Assembly (NCBI RefSeq): GCF_009183815.1
Contig: NZ_WEHX01000001.1
Span: forward strand, 60,110 to 124,109
DNA: 64,000 bases
Origin: Sutterella seckii
Lineage (GTDB): Bacteria; Pseudomonadota; Gammaproteobacteria; Burkholderiales; Burkholderiaceae_F
Direction: 5' to 3'
Shown: piece after piece, positions 17,172 to 25,935 of the stretch
Layout: each line of letters starts with the position of its first letter
Position numbering within the stretch: position 1 is the first letter of the stretch
The notes under the pieces: generated by a model
What the model saw: only the letters and a program-made list of their open reading frames with translations
Told to the model about the DNA's origin: nothing
Databases searched by the model: none
Program-made: the position numbers and the translations under genes

Positions 17172-18095
17172 ATGAGCAAAGTATCCTCGGTGCTTGATCT
17201 TATCGGCAATACGCCGGCAGTTCGTCTTTCGCGGCTGTTCCCGGAAAACGAAGTCTGGATGAAGCTTGAAAGGGGAAATCCCGGCGGCTCCATTAAGGAG
17301 CGCATTGCGCTTCAGATGGTTCGGGATGCGGAAGCAAGGGGCGAGCTCAAGGCCGGCGGAACCATCATTGAACCGACTTCCGGCAATACCGGCGTCGGCC
17401 TCGCTATGGTGAGCGCTGTTCTCGGATATCGCATGATTCTCGTCATGCCTGAGTCCATGAGCATTGAGCGCCGCCTTCTGGCGCAGGCTTACGGCGCAGA
17501 ACTCGTGCTCACCCCGGGCAAGCTCGGCATGAAGGGTGCGGTCGATCGCGCAGCTGAACTCGCGAAGGAAATTCCCGGGGCCTGGGTTGCAGGTCAATTC
17601 AGCAATCCGAGCAATCCGCGCGCGCACGAGCTTCATACCGGCCCGGAAATTCTGAAGGATTTCCCGGAAGGTCTTGATGTATTCATTTCTGCGTTCGGCA
17701 CCGGCGGCAATGTTTCCGGCATTTCCCGCGTGCTCAAGAAAGCCTGGCCGAAGCTTCGCACTTATGCCGTTGAGCCCAAGTCGAGTCCGCTCCTTACGGA
17801 AGGGAAGGCGGGTCCGCATCGCATTCAGGGCATCGGCGCCAATTTCATTCCGGAGAATCTGGACCGCACGGCGATTGATGAATTTCTCGATGTCGCTGAC
17901 GACGATGCCTTCACGTACGCACAGCTTGCGGCAGCGAAGGAAGGTCTTCTCGTCGGCATTTCCACGGGCGCTGTACTTGCTGCGGTTGCCGGGCTTCTGC
18001 CGAAACTCGATAAAAATGCCCGGATTCTTCTCATGAACTTTGATACGGGCGAGCGCTATCTTTCCGTTAAGGGCTTCGTGAAGGGAGCGGAATAA
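17172..18095 (+). CDS. cysK: Cysteine synthase (O-acetylserine sulfhydrylase)
   Basis: A 307-residue PLP enzyme that makes L-cysteine from O-acetylserine and sulfide. The PLP-binding lysine is K42 in NPGGSIKERIA; the substrate loop TSGNTG is at 69-74; the phosphate-cupping loop FGTGGNVSG lies near 175-183; and a serine close to VGISTGAVL contacts the pyridine ring. AAGGAG precedes the start by 9 nt. CysM is the main alternative: the two isozymes are hard to separate by eye, and the KERIA loop fits either. It is flanked by a promoter and a terminator, so it is a monocistronic unit. Confidence 0.92.
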   Translation: MSKVSSVLDLIGNTPAVRLSRLFPENEVWMKLERGNPGGSIKERIALQMVRDAEARGELKAGGTIIEPTSGNTGVGLAMVSAVLGYRMILVMPESMSIERRLLAQAYGAELVLTPGKLGMKGAVDRAAELAKEIPGAWVAGQFSNPSNPRAHELHTGPEILKDFPEGLDVFISAFGTGGNVSGISRVLKKAWPKLRTYAVEPKSSPLLTEGKAGPHRIQGIGANFIPENLDRTAIDEFLDVADDDAFTYAQLAAAKEGLLVGISTGAVLAAVAGLLPKLDKNARILLMNFDTGERYLSVKGFVKGAE

Positions 18096-18121
18096 CGGAT
18101 CTCCGCTTCGCGCAGCGATAG

Positions 18122-18165
18122 AAAAAGACCGGGCTGATCGTAAGGCATCAGAACCGGTCTTTTTT
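18122..18165. terminator. Bidirectional terminator between cysK and uup
   Basis: AAAAAGACCGG (18122-18132) pairs with CCGGTCTTTTT (18154-18164), with an inner CTGAT/ATCAG stem. A and T tracts suit both converging genes. Confidence 0.9.
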
Positions 18166-18193
18166 ATATGGAACAAGGAATTAGAGAAAGTTT

Positions 18194-20011
18194 TCAGGCT
18201 TTGGCGGAGAGCTCCTCCCAGCGCGCATAGCCCGCGCTGATTTCATTTTCCAGCGCATCCAGACGACTCTTGTCGGCCTTGATTTCATCAACGGGCTTTG
18301 TGTGATAGCTTCCTTCACTCATGCGGGCGATGAGGTCGGACTGTTCCTTTTCAAGGGCTTCAAGTTTTTCCGGCAGAGCTTCAAGTTCACGGCTTTCCCG
18401 CCAGGAGAGCTTGATTTTCTGCTGAACCTGAGCTTTAGGCTTTGCCTTCTTCTCCTCCTCCTTCGAGGGCGACGCTTTTTTCACCGGGAGTGCTTCAGCG
18501 GGACGCTGCGCAAACCATTCCGCATAGCCGCCGACGTATTCACGCCATTTCCCATTGCCTTCAGGTGCAAGCACTTCCGTTACGACGTTGTCGAGGAAGC
18601 GGCGGTCGTGGCTGACAAGAATGATTGTGCCGGGGTATGACGCCAGCGTTTGCTCAAGCAGTTCAAGAGAGTCGATGTCGAGATCGTTGGTCGGTTCATC
18701 GAGCACGAGCAGGTTTGCCGGAAGTGCAAAAAGGCGTGCAAGGAGAAGGCGGTTTCTTTCGCCGCCCGAGAGCGAACTGACGCGCACATTGGCGCGACGG
18801 GGCGGGAAGAGGAAGTCGCCGAGATAAGCAATGACGTGCTTGCGTTCGCCGCCGATTTCAACCCAGTCGGATCCCGGAGCAATGGTTTCAGCGACAGTCT
18901 TGTTGAGGTCGAGCTGTTCGCGAAGCTGGTCGAAGTACGCTATCTGCAGGTTTGTGCCGAGCTTGACCTTCCCCGCGTCGGGCTTGAGCTTTCCGAGGAT
19001 CAGCTTGATAAGCGTGCTTTTGCCGGCGCCATTGGGACCGATAAGGCCAAGGCGGTCGCCGCGCATCAGCGTGAAGTCCAGATCCTTCACGACGACATGA
19101 TTGCCAAACGATTTGGAGAGTCCCGTAACTTCGGCAACGATCTTTCCGCTTTTTTCGCCGGCATCAATTGCAAGGCGGATCGACCCCATCTGTTCGCGCC
19201 GTGCCGCGCGTTCGCGGCGCAGAGCTTCGAGCCGCCGCACGCGGCCTTCATTGCGGGTACGGCGGGCTTCTATGCCTTTGCGGATCCAGACCTCTTCCTG
19301 CGCCCAGAATTTGTCGAATCGCCGGCGTTCGAGCGCTTCTGCAGCAAGCTCCTCTTCTTTTCGCGCTTCATAAGCGGAAAAGTTTCCCGGGTACGAGCGC
19401 AGCGTGCCTCGGTCAAGCTCAACGATGCGCGTAGCGACATTGTCAAGGAAGGCTCGGTCATGCGTAATGACGACGAGCGAGCGCTGATTCTTGAGTTCAT
19501 CCCGACAGATGTTTTCAAGGAGCGAAATCGCCCTCATGTCGAGGTGGTTCGTCGGTTCGTCGAGGAGCATCAGCTGCGGTGCAAGCGTGAAGGCGAGGGC
19601 AAGTGCTGCGCGCTTTCTTTCGCCGCCCGAAGCAAGCTTCGGATCGCCATCGGGATTGAGTTCAAAGCGGGAAAGATTTTCGTCAAGCTTTGCGTAAAGC
19701 CGCCACTTCTCTTTTTCATCCGCAATGCTTTCGATATTGCCGCGGGCAATAAGGCTTTCTCGGAATGTCGGCGCTTCCGGGAGGATGGGTTCCTGTTCGA
19801 CATAGTGAACAATGAGTCCGTCCTGTCGCTGAATTTGTCCGTCATCGAGCAGCTGCTTGCCGGCGAGCACCGAAAGAAGAGAGCTTTTTCCGGTTCCGTT
19901 GCGGCCGATCAGACCGACGCGTTCGCCCGGTTCGATAGAGAGTGCTGCCTCGTCAAGAAGCGGCAGATCGCCGTAGGCGAGGTGAGCGTCAGAAAGCGTG
20001 ATGAGTGCCAT
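18194..20011 (-). CDS. uup: ABC-F family ATPase Uup
   Basis: A 605-residue soluble ABC-F protein with two ATPase cassettes and no membrane domain. Walker A motifs are GRNGTGKSS (about 37-45) and GPNGAGKST (about 330); the signatures are LASGGERKRAALA and LSGGERNRLLLA; both cassettes end in DEPTN(H/D)LD. The linker between cassettes is charged. A C-terminal coiled coil (about 530-600, rich in Lys/Glu) marks the Uup branch, which binds DNA/ribosomes and affects transposon excision and translation, rather than EttA. Monocistronic. Confidence 0.93.
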   Translation of the reverse strand: MALITLSDAHLAYGDLPLLDEAALSIEPGERVGLIGRNGTGKSSLLSVLAGKQLLDDGQIQRQDGLIVHYVEQEPILPEAPTFRESLIARGNIESIADEKEKWRLYAKLDENLSRFELNPDGDPKLASGGERKRAALALAFTLAPQLMLLDEPTNHLDMRAISLLENICRDELKNQRSLVVITHDRAFLDNVATRIVELDRGTLRSYPGNFSAYEARKEEELAAEALERRRFDKFWAQEEVWIRKGIEARRTRNEGRVRRLEALRRERAARREQMGSIRLAIDAGEKSGKIVAEVTGLSKSFGNHVVVKDLDFTLMRGDRLGLIGPNGAGKSTLIKLILGKLKPDAGKVKLGTNLQIAYFDQLREQLDLNKTVAETIAPGSDWVEIGGERKHVIAYLGDFLFPPRRANVRVSSLSGGERNRLLLARLFALPANLLVLDEPTNDLDIDSLELLEQTLASYPGTIILVSHDRRFLDNVVTEVLAPEGNGKWREYVGGYAEWFAQRPAEALPVKKASPSKEEEKKAKPKAQVQQKIKLSWRESRELEALPEKLEALEKEQSDLIARMSEGSYHTKPVDEIKADKSRLDALENEISAGYARWEELSAKA

Positions 20012-20040
20012 GAGGAAAGGATGAAGTGGGTTGAAGACGA

Positions 20041-20069
20041 AAGGGCCGGCAGTTTAACTTGCCGGCCTT
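20041..20069 (-). terminator. Terminator-like hairpin after the LpoA-like gene
   Basis: GGCCGGCA (20044-20051) pairs with TGCCGGCC (20060-20067). The minus-strand tail is only CCTTTCG, so termination would be weak. Confidence 0.5.
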
Positions 20070-20122
20070 CAGATGCCGGCTGCATTGAAGCGTGTCCGGC
20101 ATTCTGCCCGAAAGAAAGCGCG

Positions 20123-21664
20123 TCAGAGCTGCGGCGTTCCAGGCATTTCGCTCGGGGTGATTGTTTCGCCTGAGAGCGGCACGCCGCCGAGCGACGGCGC
20201 TGCAGGTGCTTCGGACGACGGCGTGCGTGCGGGCATTGTCTTCTGAAGCATGGGCGTCGGAGCAGGTCCGGGGCCCGGGTCGGAGATAACAATGCCTTTC
20301 ACGGATTCGCGCCGAACGTCGTGCTCGACCTCCTTCACCGGAACGAACGTCATTGAAGCCGGATCCGGAGGCGGTTCAATGTTCGGCAGTTCTGTTTTGG
20401 CGACGACATCCTGCGGCACCTCTACGAGTCTGCCGCTGCGCACAATAACGCTCTGCGGCTCCCGGGCAATGACAGGGCTCTTAAGTCTGTTGAGTTCAAG
20501 GCTGCCGGTTTCCCCGTGATACTGGATCTGCGTGCGCAGCTGCGACCATTGAGCCGCAATTTCTCGGGCATCAACGCCGAGCGCAAAGAGCCTCTTGGCG
20601 GAGAGGGAATAGGGCATTGCCGTTTCAAAGCGGGCTTCGAAGCTTTGCGCGTCGTAACGAACGACGAGAGGGCATTCGCTGAAAACGAGCTTTTCGAGAT
20701 CGTAGGCAAGGGTGGTTGCTGTCGAGCTCGTGGCAGGATCGCCCGGGTTTGTGGCAGAGGTTGACCAGACCCGCATGCGCAGAGGCAATCTGTTTCTTAC
20801 GAGACTCGCTTCCTGTGCGCTCAGCGCAAAAAGCGCGGCCTGGAACGGCGGCTCTGCAGTGGCTATCTTCGTGCGGCGCATATTGGCAATCGAGCGGGAA
20901 ATGCGCTTGCGATCGTTCTCCGACTCTGCCTTGGCAAGCTGCTCGTGGGCGAGCGCATTGAGCTTTTGCTCGTCTTCCTCATTGAGGACGGGTTCAAAAT
21001 GGGCCTGCAGCTCGGAAAGCTTTTCCGGGTCAAGTCTCTGGATTTCGTATTGAATGCCTGCATGAGCAAGCGTACGGGCATAGGCTTCGGCAATCCTCGT
21101 TTCCCAGGGAGCGCTTCCGGCAATGACTGCCACTTTCGGGAGCGTGCCCTTCTCCGTTTGCGCGGGGAGCGCTCTGATCGCCAGTCTGGCAATCCATTCG
21201 GCTTCGGCTTCCGTGGAAATAGACAGAATGACGAGCTTCGGAGGATATTGGCTCCTCGAGCCTTCGGCAGAATTGAGAGCAACGACAGGGAGCGGCAGCG
21301 AGGGCAATTCAGCAAGGCGTGTTACGGCTTCGCGTTCAATCGGTCCGATGACGGCATCCGCTCCTGCAAGCGCTGCGGCCTGAAGCTGCTCTTCAATGGA
21401 AGAGCCTTTCTGAGCCTCAATTACGAGAATGTTGGCCGGGCGAGCGCTCGTCTGGTTGGCCGCCAGCAGACCGTTGCCGACAATACGCGCTGCCGCATGA
21501 ACAGGCGAGTCTTCAGGCGGCATGAGAAGAGCGAAGGTAAGCTGTCGCGATGGGGCGGCGACTTCTGCAGCAGTGAGCGGCGCGGAAGCATCCGAGGCCA
21601 TACACGAGCCGGCAGCCGCCAGAAAACTCAGGCAAGCAACAAAAGAACGACGAGAAAACGGCAT
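20123..21664 (-). CDS. LpoA-like penicillin-binding protein activator (LppC family)
   Basis: A 513-residue envelope protein. An N-terminal signal peptide (about 1-23, RRSFVACLSFLAAAGSC) ends in a poor lipobox (AGSC). The mature protein enters directly into a periplasmic-binding-protein fold (QLTFALLMPPEDSPVHAAARIVGNGL...ADAVIGPIERE), equivalent to the C-terminal half of E. coli LpoA. The N-terminal TPR domain of the 678-residue E. coli protein is absent, and a Pro-rich tail (about 430-513) is added. The divergent neighbour is rsmI, as in E. coli (yraM/yraL), which supports the assignment. It would stimulate a class A penicillin-binding protein, if the function is conserved. Confidence 0.75.
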   Translation of the reverse strand: MPFSRRSFVACLSFLAAAGSCMASDASAPLTAAEVAAPSRQLTFALLMPPEDSPVHAAARIVGNGLLAANQTSARPANILVIEAQKGSSIEEQLQAAALAGADAVIGPIEREAVTRLAELPSLPLPVVALNSAEGSRSQYPPKLVILSISTEAEAEWIARLAIRALPAQTEKGTLPKVAVIAGSAPWETRIAEAYARTLAHAGIQYEIQRLDPEKLSELQAHFEPVLNEEDEQKLNALAHEQLAKAESENDRKRISRSIANMRRTKIATAEPPFQAALFALSAQEASLVRNRLPLRMRVWSTSATNPGDPATSSTATTLAYDLEKLVFSECPLVVRYDAQSFEARFETAMPYSLSAKRLFALGVDAREIAAQWSQLRTQIQYHGETGSLELNRLKSPVIAREPQSVIVRSGRLVEVPQDVVAKTELPNIEPPPDPASMTFVPVKEVEHDVRRESVKGIVISDPGPGPAPTPMLQKTMPARTPSSEAPAAPSLGGVPLSGETITPSEMPGTPQL

Positions 21665-22583
21665 GAATTCCCTAAATAATCTTTGGTCCGATGATGTGCT
21701 GATGAAGGCGGCAGGCCTGCCTCAGCAGGAACTGCCAGCCGCGTGCCTCTACATCGTGGGCGTACCAATCGGCAATATGGGCGACATTACGCTGCGCGCT
21801 CTCTGGGTTCTTTCCCGTGCGGATGTCATCGCAGCGGAAGATACCCGGGAAACAAGAAAGCTTCTCGAGCGCTTTGGAATAGATGCAAGGCTGATTTCTG
21901 TTCGTGAGCATAACGAACGGCACGGAGCGGAGCAAATTGAAGCCCTTCTTGCTGAAGGCAAGCGCGTTGCAATGGTGACGGATGCGGGCACCCCTGCCGT
22001 GTCGGACCCCGGAGCACGCGTGGTGGAGTATCTGCATGGCGTAGGCCGGCGCGTTATTCCTGTGCCGGGGCCTGCGGCTGCCGTTACGGCACTCTCTGCA
22101 TCAGGTCTTCTGGGGGCGGGCTTCACGTTTATCGGTTTTTTGCCTCCGCAGCCCAAGGCGCGCCGGCAGGCCGTCGAGGCGCTCCGTTCACGTCGGGAGC
22201 CTTTTGTTTTGTATGAAGCTCCCCACAGAATTCTGGCTCTGCTTGAAGATTTAGCTGAGGTGCTCTCATCCGGGCGGCGCGTGGTTGTGGCGCGGGAACT
22301 CACCAAGAAATTCGAAACCATATCCGCCATGAATGCGGGAGACCTCGGGAAATTCGCATCGACGCATGACCCCCGCGGGGAGTATGTTGTTCTTGTGGAT
22401 GAAGAACCTCCTAAAGAGGAGGGACTTACAGCGGAAGCTGAGGCATGGCTGCGCGATCTCGCACCGGAAATGCCGGCATCAAAACTTGCCGCCATCGCAG
22501 CTCGTCGAACGGGGATCCCCCGTCAGGAGATTTATGCCTGGCTCATCCATGAGCGGGATGCCGCCGGCTCTTCTTCAGATTGA
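21663..22583 (+). CDS. rsmI: 16S rRNA (cytidine-1402-2'-O)-methyltransferase
   Basis: A SAM-dependent tetrapyrrole-methylase-fold enzyme of about 306 residues that 2'-O-methylates C1402 in the ribosomal P site. The family N-terminus reads LYIVGVPIGNMGDITLRAL; AAEDTRETRKLLERFGI, VTDAGTPAVSDPGARVVEYL and VPGPAAAVTALSASGL follow in the usual order. The ATG at 21663 overlaps the divergent start codon of the LpoA-like gene by two bases; a later ATG at 21702 is an alternative that would leave a short gap. The product call is secure, the exact start less so. Confidence 0.95.
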   Translation: MNSLNNLWSDDVLMKAAGLPQQELPAACLYIVGVPIGNMGDITLRALWVLSRADVIAAEDTRETRKLLERFGIDARLISVREHNERHGAEQIEALLAEGKRVAMVTDAGTPAVSDPGARVVEYLHGVGRRVIPVPGPAAAVTALSASGLLGAGFTFIGFLPPQPKARRQAVEALRSRREPFVLYEAPHRILALLEDLAEVLSSGRRVVVARELTKKFETISAMNAGDLGKFASTHDPRGEYVVLVDEEPPKEEGLTAEAEAWLRDLAPEMPASKLAAIAARRTGIPRQEIYAWLIHERDAAGSSSD

Positions 22584-22637
22584 TTTTGATCTGTGCCGGC
22601 AGAAAGTCCGCTTCAACCCCTCATATGGATTTGAAAA

Positions 22638-23855
22638 ATGACTGAAGAAAATAAAAATAATCCCACTCAGCCCCTTTCTCCCGCGGAATCGGAATCTCTT
22701 CAGAAAGATGAGGCGGCGCCTAAAAAGAAGCGCGAAGAACCGCCTTATGTCAATGAGAAGCTCGATCGTCCGCCGCGCTTTCGAAATGTGCGTGATGTGG
22801 TGAATCACATCAAGCTGAAGCGTACGGCTAGCGCCTATACCCGCAAGGAGGAGCTCATTCATGAGATTCTCAACGGGCAGTCTGAAAAAGACCGCTTCGC
22901 CATCCTGACGGATCTGATTGATCGAATTTCCTCCCGGCAGAGCAAAAAGGAAAAAGATCGGGAGGCTGAGGAAAATCAGCTCAACCCCAACTGGCTCAAC
23001 GGTGCGTATCCGTACATTAATCGGCTGCGCCGCAGTGTTTACGAAGAGGAAAAGTTCAAGCTTCAGGTCGAACTTTTGAAGCTCCAGGCCTGGGTGAAGG
23101 AGACCGGTCAAAAGGTTGTCATTATTTTTGAAGGCCGCGATGCCGCAGGCAAGGGCGGAACCATCAAGCGCTTCATGGAGCACCTCAACCCCCGTGGCGC
23201 CCGCGTGGTGGCTCTGGAAAAGCCGACCGAACGCGAGCAGGGGCAGTGGTATTTCCAGCGTTATGTTGAGCATCTTCCCACGCGCGGGGAAATGGTTTTC
23301 TTTGACCGCTCCTGGTACAACCGTGCCGGCGTCGAGCGCGTGATGGGATTCTGCACCGATGATGAATACTATGAATTCATGCGCGAAGTCCCTGGATTTG
23401 AACGCAATCTGGTGCGCTCCGGAACCTATGTGATCAAGTTCTGGTTCTCGGTTTCGCGCGAGGAACAGGATCGGCGGTTCCGCGAGCGCAAGGTGTCGCC
23501 GCTCAAGCGCTGGAAGCTTTCGCCGATTGATGAAGCTTCGCGCAACAAGTGGGACGACTATACGCGCGCCAAGGAAGCAATGTTCTTTGCTACCGATACG
23601 CCTGAGGCGCCCTGGACGGTCATCAAGTCCGACGATAAGAAGCGGGCCCGCCTGAACGCCATGCGCTACGTGCTGAGGCAGATCCCTTACGCCAAGCGTG
23701 ATCTGAAGGCTATCGGCGCAGTGGATCCGTTGATTGTCGGCCGGGCAAGCTCGATGTTTGAGACGGCTGAAAGCCGGGTTTCCGCGCTGCAGTCGGGAGA
23801 TTTCGTTCCGCCTTCCATTCCGCGCCTCGGCTCCGAAAAAAAGAAAAAGAAGTAA
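22638..23855 (+). CDS. ppk2: Polyphosphate kinase 2
   Basis: A 405-residue PPK2-family kinase that uses polyphosphate to phosphorylate nucleotides (or the reverse). The conserved core begins near residue 130 and includes the Walker A GRDAAGKGGTIKRF, the PRGARVVALEKPTEREQGQW segment, Walker B FFDRSWYNRAGVERVMGF and the KRWKLSPID lid region. The first 110 residues are charged and probably disordered, with a Lys-rich C-terminus. It is a single-domain class I type enzyme. It lies 54 nt after rsmI and may be cotranscribed. The nucleotide preference cannot be read from the sequence. Confidence 0.95.
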   Translation: MTEENKNNPTQPLSPAESESLQKDEAAPKKKREEPPYVNEKLDRPPRFRNVRDVVNHIKLKRTASAYTRKEELIHEILNGQSEKDRFAILTDLIDRISSRQSKKEKDREAEENQLNPNWLNGAYPYINRLRRSVYEEEKFKLQVELLKLQAWVKETGQKVVIIFEGRDAAGKGGTIKRFMEHLNPRGARVVALEKPTEREQGQWYFQRYVEHLPTRGEMVFFDRSWYNRAGVERVMGFCTDDEYYEFMREVPGFERNLVRSGTYVIKFWFSVSREEQDRRFRERKVSPLKRWKLSPIDEASRNKWDDYTRAKEAMFFATDTPEAPWTVIKSDDKKRARLNAMRYVLRQIPYAKRDLKAIGAVDPLIVGRASSMFETAESRVSALQSGDFVPPSIPRLGSEKKKKK

Positions 23856-23871
23856 GACGCGAACCTGAGAA

Positions 23872-23887
23872 TGTTTCACGTGGAACA
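23872..23887. other. parS partition site, copy 1
   Basis: TGTTTCACGTGGAACA differs from a perfect palindrome by one base pair and matches the ParB-binding consensus (TGTTNCACGTGAAACA on the complementary strand). It sits in the gap between ppk2 and the CBS-domain gene. Confidence 0.9.
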
Positions 23888-23911
23888 TCGCCGGCATTCC
23901 CTGCAGGGAGA

Positions 23912-23927
23912 TGTTTCACGTGGAACA
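23912..23927. other. parS partition site, copy 2
   Basis: A second identical 16-mer, 40 bp from the first, so both face nearly the same way on the helix. The identity extends to 18 bases (A before and T after). ParB loading sites normally cluster near the replication origin. Confidence 0.9.
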
Positions 23928-23935
23928 TGAAGAAT

Positions 23936-23971
23936 AAAAAAACGCCGGAATTCAAGGTCCGGCGTTTTTTT
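23936..23971. terminator. Bidirectional terminator between ppk2 and the CBS gene
   Basis: Seven A plus CGCCGGA (23936-23949) pair with TCCGGCG plus seven T (23958-23971). It is a strong terminator for both converging genes. Confidence 0.92.
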
Positions 23972-24000
23972 AATGCGAGGCGAGTCTATTTACGTACGGT

Positions 24001-24459
24001 TTATTCTGAACGCAGGGCGACCTCCCGGGTCTTTGACGAACTGATGTTTCGAACCAGGCCGTCGAGAAGTTCGGAGAGTTCCTTGATGAGGTTCGAGTTG
24101 GTGACGACGCCCACGAGACGACCGGAGTCGTCGACGATGGGGAGGCGCCGGATACCGTTTTCCCGCATGCGCGCAAGCGCCATGACCATGCCTTCATTTT
24201 CCGTGGAAGTAACGACCGGCGTTGTCATCAGATCGCCAACAGTCGCTTCGTTCAGATCGCGACCAAGGGCGACTCCTTCAATGGTGATGTCGCGGTCTGT
24301 AATCATGCCGATAGGCTTGGCGTCTTCATCCACAACGACAAGACTGCCGACATGTTCGCGACGCATCTGAAGCGCGCAGTCATGAATCGTTTGTTGCGGT
24401 GTGGTGGTGGCCACTTGATGAACGGCCATGTCAATTACTTTGAGCGAACGAGTTCTCAT
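24001..24459 (-). CDS. CBS-domain protein
   Basis: A 152-residue soluble protein made almost entirely of a tandem CBS pair (Bateman module): one repeat at about 10-65 (HVGSLVVVDEDAKPIGMITDRDI) and one at about 73-130 (GIRRLPIVDDSGRLVGVVTNSNLI). Such modules bind adenine nucleotides and act as energy sensors. No catalytic domain is attached, so the partner is unknown. An internal ATG at 24429 is a possible later start. It is monocistronic. Confidence 0.88.
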   Translation of the reverse strand: MRTRSLKVIDMAVHQVATTTPQQTIHDCALQMRREHVGSLVVVDEDAKPIGMITDRDITIEGVALGRDLNEATVGDLMTTPVVTSTENEGMVMALARMRENGIRRLPIVDDSGRLVGVVTNSNLIKELSELLDGLVRNISSSKTREVALRSE

Positions 24460-24582
24460 TTGATGACGTTGTCGTATTTCTTAAAGTTGATCCGCCCGGG
24501 TTCATGCAGGCGGGTGTCGGAAAGTTTGAAGCAGCAACGATTCTAGCGAAGTCGCCGGGACAAGAATGTTGCCGCGTTAGCC

Positions 24583-25461
24583 TTATTCGTCCTCAGTTGC
24601 CTGCAGCGACGGGTCGGGGAGCAGGAACCTGAAGTTCCGGAAGTCGTAGAGCCTCTGGTCCATCAGGTGCGAGGGCGAGACGCGCGTGAGGCTCATGAAG
24701 ATGTTGTAGATGCGGCCGGGAAATTCACGGTCCCAGCTTTTCATGAGCGCCTTGATTTCCTGACGCTTGAGGTTTTCGCCGGCGCCGCAGATGCCCTTGG
24801 CGGCAAGCGGATAGCCTCGGATTTTCGCGAGCTTCTCCGTTTCGGCCTCACGAACGTAGGCGAGCGGCCGGATGACGACGCACTCCTTGCGGTCGTTCAT
24901 GAGTACGGGAGGCATTGCCTTCAGACGGCCGCCGTAAAAAAGATTGAGGAGCAGCGTGCTGACGATGTCGTCCATATGATGGCCGAGGGCAATTTTGTTG
25001 CAGCCCTGTTCGCGTGCTACGCGGTAAAGAATGCCGCGGCGCAGGCGCGCGCAGAGCGAACAAACGTTCTTGCCTTCCGGAATCAGCTTCTGAATCAGGG
25101 AGTTCGTGTCCTGATCCTCAATGTGATAGGGGACGCCTGAAGCTTCAAGCTGGCGCTTAAGTTCGTCGAGCGGGAAGTGCGGAATGTGCTGGTGCACATT
25201 GACGGCGAGGAGGTCGAAATGAATGGGCGCGCGCGACTGAAGGGTCTTAAGCGTATCGAGCAGCACATAGCTGTCTTTGCCGCCGCTCATGGCCACCATG
25301 ACCTTATCGCCTTCGTTGATCATGCCGAAATCGGTAATCGCCTGGGCGGTCAGACGCACGACGCGCTTTTCCAGTTTTTTCTGGGAAACGGATTTGCGGT
25401 TGCGCTCATTCGGCGGCGTTTCGCCGGTCGGGGTGCTGTAGATGGGAATGGTGTCGGACAT
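24583..25461 (-). CDS. ttcA: tRNA 2-thiocytidine-32 synthetase
   Basis: A 292-residue ATP-dependent tRNA thiolase. The PP-loop SGGKDSYVLLDTL lies near residue 59. Iron-sulfur ligands appear as CSLC (about 134-137) and the C of KGICGAGENLKRQ, equivalent to E. coli C122, C125 and C222. Other family marks are NVHQHIPHFPLDELK and ALGHHMDDIVSTLLLNLFYGG. It modifies C32 in a subset of tRNAs. It lies 15 nt after folB on the same strand, so the two probably form one operon. Confidence 0.96.
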   Translation of the reverse strand: MSDTIPIYSTPTGETPPNERNRKSVSQKKLEKRVVRLTAQAITDFGMINEGDKVMVAMSGGKDSYVLLDTLKTLQSRAPIHFDLLAVNVHQHIPHFPLDELKRQLEASGVPYHIEDQDTNSLIQKLIPEGKNVCSLCARLRRGILYRVAREQGCNKIALGHHMDDIVSTLLLNLFYGGRLKAMPPVLMNDRKECVVIRPLAYVREAETEKLAKIRGYPLAAKGICGAGENLKRQEIKALMKSWDREFPGRIYNIFMSLTRVSPSHLMDQRLYDFRNFRFLLPDPSLQATEDE

Positions 25462-25476
25462 GGATTGTGTTAGCTG

Positions 25477-25872
25477 CTATTTTTCCGGGACTCGCCAGGA
25501 TTCAATGCCGACGGCGTCGGCATCTTCATAGGCTTCAGGTTTTGCCGTGGCAACGCGAACGAGCTCCACGCCGGGGAGTTCGGCAAGCGCTGTGGTCATC
25601 CGGTCAACGAGGGTTTCCTGAAGATCAATGTGCTCTCCTGATGCCGCCTTGCGGATGGCCTCAACGGCCAGATCGTAGTTGAGCACGTCGGCGAGATTGT
25701 CCCGCGCGCTTGTGGATGCGGACAGGCGAACCCAGAGATCGCAGTCTACGAGGACGGTCTGCGGTTTTGTGCGTTCATTCTCATATGCGCCGATGCGGCA
25801 GGAAAGCCTCAGGCCGCGGATGAAAATCCTTCGGCAGGTGAATCGCAGGCTTTCCGGTGAAGTGTGGAGCAT
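25477..25872 (-). CDS. folB: Dihydroneopterin aldolase
   Basis: A 131-residue folate-pathway enzyme converting 7,8-dihydroneopterin to 6-hydroxymethyl-dihydropterin and glycolaldehyde. Features matching the family are IFIRGLRLSCRIGAYENERTK, NYDLAVEAI, the ETLVDRM segment and the catalytic-region ending AKPEAYEDADAVGIE, with the conserved Lys. It is upstream of ttcA with a 15-nt gap. The epimerase FolX is the main alternative, but the KPEA...DAVGIE motif favours FolB. Confidence 0.85.
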   Translation of the reverse strand: MLHTSPESLRFTCRRIFIRGLRLSCRIGAYENERTKPQTVLVDCDLWVRLSASTSARDNLADVLNYDLAVEAIRKAASGEHIDLQETLVDRMTTALAELPGVELVRVATAKPEAYEDADAVGIESWRVPEK

Positions 25873-25935
25873 GGGTAATCCGAAGCACGGAAGAGGAAAA
25901 CTCGCATTCTAGGGCGCCTTCCGGCGTCCGTTAGA

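Noticed and set aside
18650..20173. Long open frame (about 500 codons) on the plus strand opposite uup
   Set aside because: It is a shadow of a highly conserved ABC-F gene; its translation has no recognisable domains and is biased in the way expected from GC-rich codon use.
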